Below are positions 1 to 5,105 of a DNA stretch of 6,500 nt, piece by piece. The DNA lies in assembly GCA_030600625.1 (NCBI GenBank), contig JAUVLS010000078.1, positions 1 through 6,500 on the forward strand, given 5' to 3'. How positions within the stretch are numbered: position 1 is the stretch's first letter; each line of letters begins with the position of its first letter. A program made the translations under genes and the position numbers. Under the pieces are notes generated by a model. The model was not told the origin of the DNA. It ran no database searches and saw only the letters and a list, made by a program, of their open reading frames with translations. The DNA is from Bacteroidales bacterium (GTDB lineage Bacteria; Bacteroidota; Bacteroidia; Bacteroidales; UBA12077).

Positions 1-415
1 AGTTTCCTCTTTCCTGAACAAATCCTCTTGCTTTCTCAACATATTCCCAGTAAACAATATAAATTTCCGATAATTTAACTTCTTTATTTTGAAGACGTTT
101 TACTTCAGATTCATACATTGAAATTGTTGAATATGCCCAACATGATCCTGCATTTCCCTGAGATATTACCGGATTAACCCATTCTCTTTTATATAAGTGA
201 ATTTTATTTGGCAATTCTAATCCTGAATGATCCATCAAAAACTTTTTTTCCTTCTTCTCAGGATTTAGTTTTTCTTTAACTTCAGAAACATCCTTCAAAA
301 TAAAGTTTTGATAAAATCCTGCTTTGTATTCTTCAAAAACAGTTTTATCCTTCTTCTGTGAAAATGCATTAATTGCAAAAACAGAAATTGTTAAAAACAA
401 TAATATTTTTTTCAT
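1..415 (-). CDS. C1-family (papain-like) cysteine peptidase, bleomycin hydrolase/aminopeptidase C-like, N-terminal part
   Basis: This open frame runs from an ATG at 415 off the left edge of the window, giving 138 codons with no stop; the C-terminus is missing only because the window ends. Residues 1-19 are a signal peptide (MKKILLFLTISVFAINAFS, followed by Q20), so the product is probably exported to the periplasm or beyond. Residues 86-97 read QGNAGSCWAYST, the active-site block of clan CA/C1 peptidases, with oxyanion-hole Gln86 and nucleophile Cys92. The following LSEIYIVYWEYVEKA (about 116-130) matches the helix after the active site in bleomycin hydrolase/PepC-like members, which supports that subfamily over ordinary cathepsins. 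The catalytic His and Asn would lie beyond the edge. It starts 51 bases after rnz, and a TATTTTTG motif in that gap may give it its own promoter. The C1 fold is near certain from the motif; substrate and exact subfamily are inferred. Confidence 0.85.
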   Translation of the reverse strand, partial: MKKILLFLTISVFAINAFSQKKDKTVFEEYKAGFYQNFILKDVSEVKEKLNPEKKEKKFLMDHSGLELPNKIHLYKREWVNPVISQGNAGSCWAYSTISMYESEVKRLQNKEVKLSEIYIVYWEYVEKARGFVQERGN

Positions 416-452
416 TTTTATGGTTTTATGGTTTAATTAATATTAGAAGATT

Positions 453-460
453 CAAAAATA
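453..460 (-). promoter_or_regulatory. Possible -7 box for the C1 peptidase gene
   Basis: TATTTTTG on the minus strand, identical to the box before rpsA, lies 37 bases upstream of the peptidase ATG, within the 51-base gap after rnz. No good -33 TTTG is seen, so it may be chance. If real, the peptidase is transcribed separately from the rpsA-STAS-rnz cluster. Confidence 0.3.
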
Positions 461-466
461 CAATAT

Positions 467-1396
467 TTAATTTTCTCTTGTTAGTTCTACTATATGCTTT
501 TCACCATCTTCAGCAGAATATGTATTTGGGAACAAGTCCCTGGCCTCACTTATAATTGGACTTACATCTTTGTACCTTGCTGAAAAATGACCTACAATTA
601 ATTTTCCTACATTGGCTTTCTTTGCAATTTTTGCTGCATCTTCGGATGTTGAGTGATAAGTTAATTTTGCCTGGTGTTTCATATTTTTAGCAAAAGTAGC
701 TTCATGAAATAGTAAATCAACATCTTTAATTATAGGGATTATCTTTTCTGAGTAGGCTGTATCTGTGCAGTAGGCATAAGATCTTATTTTATATGGAGGT
801 AAAGTTAATTTATCATTCGGAACAACATCACCATTATTATTAATAAAATCTTCACCTTCTTTAATGTCTTGAATTTTGCTAATTGGAATTTTGTAATCCT
901 CAACAACATTTTTTCTCAAGTTTCTTAAATGTGGTTTTTCAGTAAACTTAAACCCGCATGTAGGAATTCGATGTTTTAAGGGTATTGTTTCAACTTTAAC
1001 TTTATTATCTTCATAAATTAGCTCACTAACTTTATGTTTTAAATGATGATATATTATTTTGAATGACATGGTTCTTTCAAAGTACTCGATGTGCCTGTTT
1101 AGGATATTTTCCAATTCAGGATGAGCATATATATGTAAATCTTTATCACGATTAAGTAGATTAAATGTTGAAATTAAACCAAACAAGCCAAAAATGTGAT
1201 CTCCATGTAAATGACTTATAAAAATATGATCAATTTTTCCAAACCGTATTTTGTTTTTTCTGATTTGAATTTGCGTTCCTTCGCCACAGTCAACTAAAAA
1301 AAATCGCTCATGTACATTTAGCACATGAGCGGTTAAGTTTCTTTTCGAAGTTGGAACAGCAGAACTGCTTCCTAATATTGTTAATTCAAAAGTCAA
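467..1396 (-). CDS. rnz: Ribonuclease Z (tRNA 3'-endonuclease)
   Basis: The 309-residue product is the usual length of the short-form bacterial RNase Z, a zinc-dependent metallo-beta-lactamase-fold endonuclease that removes 3' trailers from tRNA precursors in the cytoplasm. The N-terminus ELTILGSSSAVPT (4-16) and LVDCGEGTQIQ (34-44) are family signatures. The metal-binding motif HLHGDH is at 62-67. Further expected ligand or catalytic residues are His142 (LKHRIPTCGF), Asp212 (YCTDTAYSE), His248 (YHST) and His270 (GHFSARY). The region around 155-200 corresponds to the flexible exosite arm that grips the tRNA elbow. All key residues are present and no frameshift is seen. The ATG at 1396 puts the family N-terminus in place and lies 14 bases after the STAS gene stop, so the two are almost certainly co-transcribed. 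No Shine-Dalgarno sequence is visible, as usual in this phylum. Confidence 0.96.
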   Translation of the reverse strand: MTFELTILGSSSAVPTSKRNLTAHVLNVHERFFLVDCGEGTQIQIRKNKIRFGKIDHIFISHLHGDHIFGLFGLISTFNLLNRDKDLHIYAHPELENILNRHIEYFERTMSFKIIYHHLKHKVSELIYEDNKVKVETIPLKHRIPTCGFKFTEKPHLRNLRKNVVEDYKIPISKIQDIKEGEDFINNNGDVVPNDKLTLPPYKIRSYAYCTDTAYSEKIIPIIKDVDLLFHEATFAKNMKHQAKLTYHSTSEDAAKIAKKANVGKLIVGHFSARYKDVSPIISEARDLFPNTYSAEDGEKHIVELTREN

Positions 1397-1410
1397 ATTA
1401 AAAATTCAAT

Positions 1411-1782
1411 TTATTTATCATTGTTATTACGACCTTCTTCTTCGGTATTAACAATATCAACAGCTTCTTCGGTTGAATATGCAATATTCAAAACTGTATC
1501 CAACTGCGATATGGTGATTAATCTGTCAACAGCATCGTTTAAACCTGTTAAAACAAATGTTCCATTAGCATTTTTACAAAGACGATTAGCAACAAGAATA
1601 GCACTTAGACCTGATGAATCACAATATCTGCAATTACTTAAATCAAGTATAATATTCTTTTCTCCCTTACCAGAGATTAAAACTAATTCGGATTTCAAAC
1701 TTGGTGCAACATTCGTGTCAAGTTTTTCTTCCATTACTTGAATTAAAGTGTACTTTTCCAGTTTTTCAATCTTAAATTCCAT
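1411..1782 (-). CDS. STAS-domain protein, anti-sigma factor antagonist-like
   Basis: This 123-residue protein is a single STAS domain like SpoIIAA/RsbV. The diagnostic segment is ILDLSNCRYCDSSGLSAIL (45-63): a beta strand, then DSSG, whose Ser56/Ser57 is the site that an RsbW/SpoIIAB-type kinase phosphorylates in studied homologues. Downstream LTGLNDAVDRLITISQLDTV (78-97) matches the C-terminal half of the fold. The last dozen residues are acidic and Asn-rich and probably disordered. In known systems the unphosphorylated form binds an anti-sigma factor or another switch protein. No kinase, phosphatase or sigma factor gene lies in the window, so the partner is unknown. It sits between rpsA (29 bases upstream) and rnz (14 bases downstream), which suggests co-expression with translation and RNA-processing genes. 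The fold is secure; the regulatory role is inferred. Confidence 0.88.
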   Translation of the reverse strand: MEFKIEKLEKYTLIQVMEEKLDTNVAPSLKSELVLISGKGEKNIILDLSNCRYCDSSGLSAILVANRLCKNANGTFVLTGLNDAVDRLITISQLDTVLNIAYSTEEAVDIVNTEEEGRNNNDK

Positions 1783-1811
1783 TGTAATTAGTTTTTAATT
1801 AAAATAAAGAA

Positions 1812-4199
1812 CTATTCAGAAGCTTTCTTGTCACTTCCCTTATCAACCTTAGGTTTTTTCTCCTCGCCTGCCGGATCTACCTTATCGGCAGACAAGCTAG
1901 CAGGTTTCTCAGCTTCCTTCTTATCTTCTGCTTTATCTTCCTTTTTCTTAGCTTTTGGTTTTGCTGCAGGTTTAGCTTTCTTAGCTTCCTTCTTCTCTTC
2001 TACTTTATCTTCTACTTTATCTTCTTCCCCGCCTGCCGGACGGGCAGGTTTCTTAGCTTTTGGTTTTGCTGCAGGTTTAGCTTTCTTTACTTCTTTTTTC
2101 TTTTCGTCCTTCTTAGCTTCTTCCTTAGCATCCATTTCAGCTTTCTTATCAGCTATTTCTTTCTTCTGCATTTGTTCCATCTCATTCTTAAGCGATGCAA
2201 GCTCAGTAATATCTCCTAAAGTAGTCTTTTCTAAATTAGTTTTAACTTTCTTTACAGCTTTTTTATTAGAAGCAGCCTTTTGCTTTCTTTCTGCTGCCAC
2301 TTCCCCTCTTTTCTCATCTTCGAAAACTCTACTATGAGATAAGATTATTTTTTTAGATGATTTTGAAAATTCTATTACTTTAAAATCTAATTTCTCATCA
2401 GCTTTAGCTGAATTTCCGTCTTCTTTTACAAAATGTTTCGGAGTAACAAATCCCTCAACACCATATGGTAAAGCAATTACAGCTCCTTTATCAAACACAT
2501 CAATAACAGTACCTTCGTGAATTGAGCCTACGGTAAATACTGTTTCGAATACATCCCAAGGATTTTCTTCTAATTGCTTGTGTCCTAAGCTTAATCTACG
2601 ATTTTCTTTATCGACCTCTAAAACAACTACTTCAATACTTTCCCCAATGGAAGTAAATTCAGCAGGATGCTTAATTTTCTTAGTCCAAGAAAGATCTGAA
2701 ATATGAATTAAACCATCAACACCCTCTTCTATTTCAACAAATATACCAAAGTTAGTAAAGTTACGTACTGTAGCAGAATGCTTAGTTCCAACAGCATATT
2801 TCTCGTCTACATTACTCCATGGATCAGTCTTAAGTTGTTTAATACCTAAAGACATTTTTCTTTCTTCTCTATCAAGAGTAAGAATTTGTGCTTCAATATT
2901 GTCGTTAACTTGTAAAAATTCTTGTGCACTTCTTAAGTGCTGCGACCATGACATTTCAGAAACGTGAATTAGTCCCTCAACACCAGATTGAATTTCAACA
3001 AATGCTCCATAATCAGCTAAAACAACAACTCTTCCTTTAACAGTATCACCAACTTTAATTTTCTTATCAAGTGAATCCCAAGGATGTGGAGTTAATTGTT
3101 TTAAACCAAGGGCAATACGTTTTTTCTCATCATCAAAATCAAGAATTACAACATTTAATTTTTGATCTAATTGAACCATTTCTTCCGGATGATTTACACG
3201 ACCCCAAGATAAATCTGTAATGTGGATTAATCCATCAACACCACCAAGATCGATAAATACACCATAAGAAGTTATATTTTTAACAGTTCCTTCAAGAACC
3301 TGACCTTTTTCTAATTTAGCAATAATTTCTTTCTTTTGTTGTTCTAATTCCTCTTCGATAAGAGCTTTGTGAGAAACAACAACATTTTTAAATTCATGAT
3401 TAATCTTAACAACCTTGAATTCCATAGTTTTCTCAACATAAACATCGTAGTCACGAATTGGTTTAACATCAATTTGCGAACCAGGTAAAAATGCTTCGAT
3501 GCCGAATACGTCAACGATCATACCACCTTTAGTACGACATTTAATAAAACCTTTAATAATTTCATCTTTTTCAAGAGCTTCATTTACACGATCCCAAGAA
3601 CGTAATGCTCTTGCTTTTTTATGAGAAAGTACTAACTGGCCATCTTTGTCTTCCTGACTTTCCACATAAACTTCCACTTTATCACCAGGTTTTAATTCCT
3701 GATTGTAGCGAAATTCATTTAAACTAACAATACCTTCAGATTTGTAACCAATATTAATTACAACTTCACGTTTGTTCATAGAAACAACTGTTCCATCAAT
3801 TACTTCGTTTTCAGTAATTGTTGAAAGAGTTTCATCATACATTTTCTCAAACTTTTCTCTTTCTTCAGTTTGAATAATTTCTTCATCATTTGTAATGTTA
3901 TCCCAATCAAATTCATCACCAGGAGTAGCAAATTCTACAACAGATTTTTCTTTCTCGCCTGTTAGATCTGTCTTATCGGCAGACAAGCGAGCAGGCTTTT
4001 TATCTGCCCCGCCGGACGGACGGGCAGGTTTTCCTTCTACCTTTGCAGTTTCTTCAACCTTTACAGGCTCTTCAACTTTTGCAGTTTCTTCTACCTTTTC
4101 AGTTTCTTCAACTTTTGCAGGCTTATCAACTTTCACATTTTCCTTCTGCTCAACATTCTCGTTTTGCTCAACAGATTTATTCACTTCTTTTTCAGTCAT
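1812..4199 (-). CDS. rpsA: 30S ribosomal protein S1 with long low-complexity N- and C-terminal extensions
   Basis: S1 binds mRNA on the small ribosomal subunit. The 795-residue product is far longer than E. coli S1 (557). Six S1/OB-fold repeats occupy roughly 131-195, 212-280, 298-368, 384-455, 470-540 and 557-625. Repeats 3-5 are the most canonical, each with a GVFIDL/GAFVEI/GIFVEI strand followed by G(V)DGLIHI or GVEGLIHV and a DLSW or EMSW block. Residues 1-95 are an acidic tail with a six-residue KVEETA-type repeat. Residues about 640-795 are Lys/Ala/Glu-rich, with KKAKPAAKPKAKK occurring twice. Both tails carry in-frame GC-rich palindromic repeats encoding KPAR..GG or KPA(R/S)LSADK segments. 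TLGDITELASLK (660-671), just after the last S1 domain, may be the original conserved end. It starts at ATG 4199 without a Shine-Dalgarno, preceded by a good Bacteroidetes -7 box. It leads the STAS-rnz cluster. Confidence 0.97.
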   Translation of the reverse strand: MTEKEVNKSVEQNENVEQKENVKVDKPAKVEETEKVEETAKVEEPVKVEETAKVEGKPARPSGGADKKPARLSADKTDLTGEKEKSVVEFATPGDEFDWDNITNDEEIIQTEEREKFEKMYDETLSTITENEVIDGTVVSMNKREVVINIGYKSEGIVSLNEFRYNQELKPGDKVEVYVESQEDKDGQLVLSHKKARALRSWDRVNEALEKDEIIKGFIKCRTKGGMIVDVFGIEAFLPGSQIDVKPIRDYDVYVEKTMEFKVVKINHEFKNVVVSHKALIEEELEQQKKEIIAKLEKGQVLEGTVKNITSYGVFIDLGGVDGLIHITDLSWGRVNHPEEMVQLDQKLNVVILDFDDEKKRIALGLKQLTPHPWDSLDKKIKVGDTVKGRVVVLADYGAFVEIQSGVEGLIHVSEMSWSQHLRSAQEFLQVNDNIEAQILTLDREERKMSLGIKQLKTDPWSNVDEKYAVGTKHSATVRNFTNFGIFVEIEEGVDGLIHISDLSWTKKIKHPAEFTSIGESIEVVVLEVDKENRRLSLGHKQLEENPWDVFETVFTVGSIHEGTVIDVFDKGAVIALPYGVEGFVTPKHFVKEDGNSAKADEKLDFKVIEFSKSSKKIILSHSRVFEDEKRGEVAAERKQKAASNKKAVKKVKTNLEKTTLGDITELASLKNEMEQMQKKEIADKKAEMDAKEEAKKDEKKKEVKKAKPAAKPKAKKPARPAGGEEDKVEDKVEEKKEAKKAKPAAKPKAKKKEDKAEDKKEAEKPASLSADKVDPAGEEKKPKVDKGSDKKASE
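1863..1904 (-). repeat. GC-rich palindromic repeat, 42-base form, in the rpsA C-terminal tail (copy A1)
   Basis: In the coding sense it starts CCTGCTAG and ends CCGGCAGGCGAG, encoding P766 to E779 (PASLSADKVDPAGE). Its centre (1881-1896) is CTTGTCTGCCGATAAG, identical in copy A2; as mRNA this can fold into a 6-bp stem with one G-U pair and a UGCC loop. It differs from A2 at 7 of 42 positions. The ends match the 21-base form, as if 21 bases had been added in the middle. Confidence 0.75.
1944..2087 (-). repeat. Perfect 39-base direct repeat in the rpsA C-terminal tail
   Basis: Positions 1944-1982 and 2049-2087 are identical over 39 bases and offset by 105 bases (35 codons), so the frame is kept. 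Each copy encodes the KKAKPAAKPKAKK block. Identity at the DNA level, including synonymous sites, points to recent duplication. Each unit is followed by one of the palindromic repeats (B1 or A1). Confidence 0.85.
2028..2048 (-). repeat. GC-rich palindromic repeat, 21-base form, in the rpsA C-terminal tail (copy B1)
   Basis: It encodes P718 to G724 (PARPAGG). Arms CCTGCC and GGCAGG (6 bp, 5-base loop) lie at 2032-2037 and 2043-2048. An overlapping CCCG/CGGG pair gives an alternative fold. It stands out sharply in GC from the surrounding Lys/Ala/Glu-coding sequence, and it differs from copy B2 at two positions. Confidence 0.75.
3954..3995 (-). repeat. GC-rich palindromic repeat, 42-base form, in the rpsA N-terminal tail (copy A2)
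   Basis: It encodes P69 to E82 (PARLSADKTDLTGE) in the same frame and orientation as copy A1, 2 kb away. The 16-base core at 3972-3987 is identical to that of A1. It lies 12 bases from copy B2, so the two form a tandem pair. Outer CCTG/CAGG ends are retained. Confidence 0.75.
4008..4028 (-). repeat. GC-rich palindromic repeat, 21-base form, in the rpsA N-terminal tail (copy B2)
   Basis: It encodes P58 to G64 (PARPSGG). It shares CCTGCCCGTCCG and GGCGGG with copy B1. Extended arms CTGCCC and GGGCAG lie at 4004-4009 and 4022-4027. Confidence 0.75.
4035..4115 (-). repeat. 18-base degenerate tandem repeat in the rpsA N-terminal tail
   Basis: About four and a half units of a six-residue pattern (KVEETE, KVEETA, KVEEPV, KVEETA, KVEG) cover residues 29-56, directly before the palindromic pair B2/A2. 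The segment is acidic and likely disordered. Confidence 0.75.
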
Positions 4200-4260
4200 T
4201 TAAGTAATTTAATTAATTTTTAGTAAGTTAGACATTATATTTATATAGTAAATCAGTGTG

Positions 4261-4268
4261 CAAAAATA
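4261..4268 (-). promoter_or_regulatory. Probable -7 box of the rpsA promoter
   Basis: On the minus strand this reads TATTTTTG, an exact match to the Bacteroidetes -7 consensus TAnnTTTG. It lies 61 bases before the rpsA ATG, predicting a leader of roughly 50-55 nt. The expected -33 TTTG is only approximated by a T-run about 20 bases upstream. The region is very AT-rich, so a chance match is possible. Confidence 0.45.
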
Positions 4269-4342
4269 GAATTTTTATTTAATTATTTAAAAATAAAGAT
4301 ACTAAAAAAACCATATAGTAATCAAATTAGTAATCTATATTG

Positions 4343-4368
4343 TGACAAATACTTGCATTTATTTGTCA
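4343..4368. repeat. 9-bp perfect inverted repeat between the receiver gene and rpsA
   Basis: Arms TGACAAATA (4343-4351) and TATTTGTCA (4360-4368) flank an 8-base loop. It begins 17 bases after the receiver stop and lies about 75 bases upstream of the rpsA -7 box. No U-run follows on the minus strand, so it is not a classic intrinsic terminator. It could be a weak terminator or a binding site for a dimeric regulator. Confidence 0.5.
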
Positions 4369-4385
4369 AATAATATAATTTAAAG

Positions 4386-4748
4386 CTAAATCAGGTCATT
4401 AATTATTTTTTTCAATTTAATTCTATCTATAGGTTTTGTTAAGAACTCTGAAATTCCTTTTTGGTATAATTCATTTCTTAAATTTTCGTCATCCATTCCA
4501 GAAATAACAATTATTGAGACTTTACGATTATTTAATTTATGTTTTATCATGCTTATAAATTCTACTCCGGCTATGCCTGGCAAATTTAGGTCTGCTATAA
4601 CAAGATCCAGAATATTTCCTTTCTCAATAAAATCAATCGCCTCTAATGAATTTTCCGTTAGCATCAAATTATACTGATGGCACAATAATTTTTGTATTAT
4701 CTTTCGATAAATTATATCATCATCAATAATTAATATTTTCTTTTTCAT
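4386..4748 (-). CDS. Stand-alone CheY-like response regulator receiver protein
   Basis: The 120-residue product is one receiver domain with no output domain. The acidic pocket is Asp9-Asp10-Asp11 (IIDDD), the phospho-acceptor is Asp53 (VIADLNLPG), the switch Ser is Ser83 (VISG) and the conserved Lys is Lys105 (FLTKP), with the aromatic switch position filled by Phe102. All residues needed for phosphorylation and Mg2+ binding are present. Single-domain receivers work by docking to a target or by passing phosphoryl groups in a relay. No histidine kinase is in the window, so the input and target are unknown. The gene is transcribed toward rpsA, with 186 bases between its stop and the rpsA start. 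A separate rpsA promoter is likely, so common regulation is not established. Upstream lies a long intergenic region with palindromic elements. Confidence 0.9.
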   Translation of the reverse strand: MKKKILIIDDDIIYRKIIQKLLCHQYNLMLTENSLEAIDFIEKGNILDLVIADLNLPGIAGVEFISMIKHKLNNRKVSIIVISGMDDENLRNELYQKGISEFLTKPIDRIKLKKIINDLI

Positions 4749-4842
4749 TCGATACTAAATTATTCTTTATAAAGTTATAACATTTTGTATAAAACAGCAT
4801 TTATTTAATCAATAAAGTATTAATACCGTTTATTATTCAAAA

Positions 4843-4883
4843 CCTACCCGCCCGGTGTAACTGCTTAGAGTTGGCAGGCGGGT
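4843..4883. repeat. Intergenic relative of the rpsA palindromic repeats
   Basis: On the plus strand it begins CCTACCCGCCC and ends GGCAGGCGGGT, matching the two ends of the rpsA copies with an unrelated middle. Arms ACCCGCC (4846-4852) and GGCGGGT (4877-4883) are perfect, and an inner AACT/AGTT pair (4859-4862, 4869-4872) can extend the hairpin. The body up to 4882 is 40 bases, not a multiple of three, as expected where no reading frame constrains it. Confidence 0.65.
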
Positions 4884-4900
4884 GCCATATCTGTGAAAAA

Positions 4901-4908
4901 CAAATATA
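4901..4908 (-). promoter_or_regulatory. Possible -7 box for the receiver gene
   Basis: TATATTTG on the minus strand is an exact TAnnTTTG match, about 150 bases before the receiver ATG. No convincing -33 element is present. If used, the leader would include the palindromic element at 4843-4883. Confidence 0.3.
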
Positions 4909-4930
4909 GATTGAATATATAACGGCATTA

Positions 4931-4994
4931 ACCATTCTAAACTTTAAAGCACCATCCCGATTTAAACGGGACGACACTTTGAAGAAGAATTGGT
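4931..4994 (-). repeat. Extended hairpin element with a perfect 14-bp minus-strand RNA stem
   Basis: In minus-strand RNA the inner 35 bases (4946-4980) form a fully paired 14-bp stem, AAAGUGUCGUCCCG with CGGGAUGGUGCUUU, closed by a UUUAAAU loop. Four of the pairs are G-U, and on the plus strand these become A/C mismatches. Outer arms ACCATTCT (4931-4938) and AGAATTGGT (4986-4994) also pair with one bulge. It lies in the divergent gap, about 200 bases upstream of the receiver start. No T-run follows that would mark a terminator. It may be a dispersed palindromic repeat. Confidence 0.6.
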
Positions 4995-5025
4995 ATAAAA
5001 AGCATATTAAAAAATGTCAAAAAAA

Positions 5026-5056
5026 TTTAGTCTAAAGATAATTCTTAGTAAGTTCG
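5026..5056 (+). promoter_or_regulatory. Weak candidate promoter for ugd
   Basis: TTTA (5026-5029), then a 19-base spacer, then TAAGTTCG (5049-5056). Each element is one mismatch from the Bacteroidetes TTTG / TAnnTTTG pair, with suitable spacing, and it ends 49 bases before the ugd ATG. There is no better plus-strand match in the gap. Confidence 0.25.
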
Positions 5057-5105
5057 TAAACTTTTTTGAAACAAATCTGAAATAATAAATAAAATCATAT
5101 AAAAG

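Larger units (their letters stand above)
4749..5105. other. Divergent intergenic region between the receiver gene and ugd
   Basis: These 357 AT-rich bases contain no convincing open reading frame. They hold the palindromic element at 4843-4883, the hairpin element at 4931-4994, and candidate promoter motifs for both flanking genes. No tRNA, riboswitch or known RNA was recognised. Confidence 0.7.

Noticed and set aside
373..555. Plus-strand 60-codon open frame with a hydrophobic N-terminus
   Set aside because: It overlaps the start of the peptidase and the end of rnz on the other strand; its hydrophobicity comes from AT-rich sequence.
1421..1741. Plus-strand open frame over the STAS gene
   Set aside because: It is fully antisense to a clear STAS domain and the product has no recognisable motif.
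1828..2337. Plus-strand open frame opposite the 3' part of rpsA
   Set aside because: It is antisense to the low-complexity Lys/Ala/Glu tail, which yields a Ser/Phe/Leu-rich shadow product with no family features.
3895..4203. Plus-strand open frame opposite the 5' part of rpsA
   Set aside because: It is a shadow of the repetitive N-terminal tail (Ser/Thr/Phe repeats) with no independent evidence.
4343..4368. Intrinsic terminator of the receiver gene
   Set aside because: The stem is AT-rich and no U-tract follows on the minus strand, so it is listed only as an inverted repeat.
1863..4883. Palindromic repeats as a CRISPR array
   Set aside because: Copies are irregularly spaced, diverged, and mostly inside a coding frame; there are no uniform spacers or cas genes.
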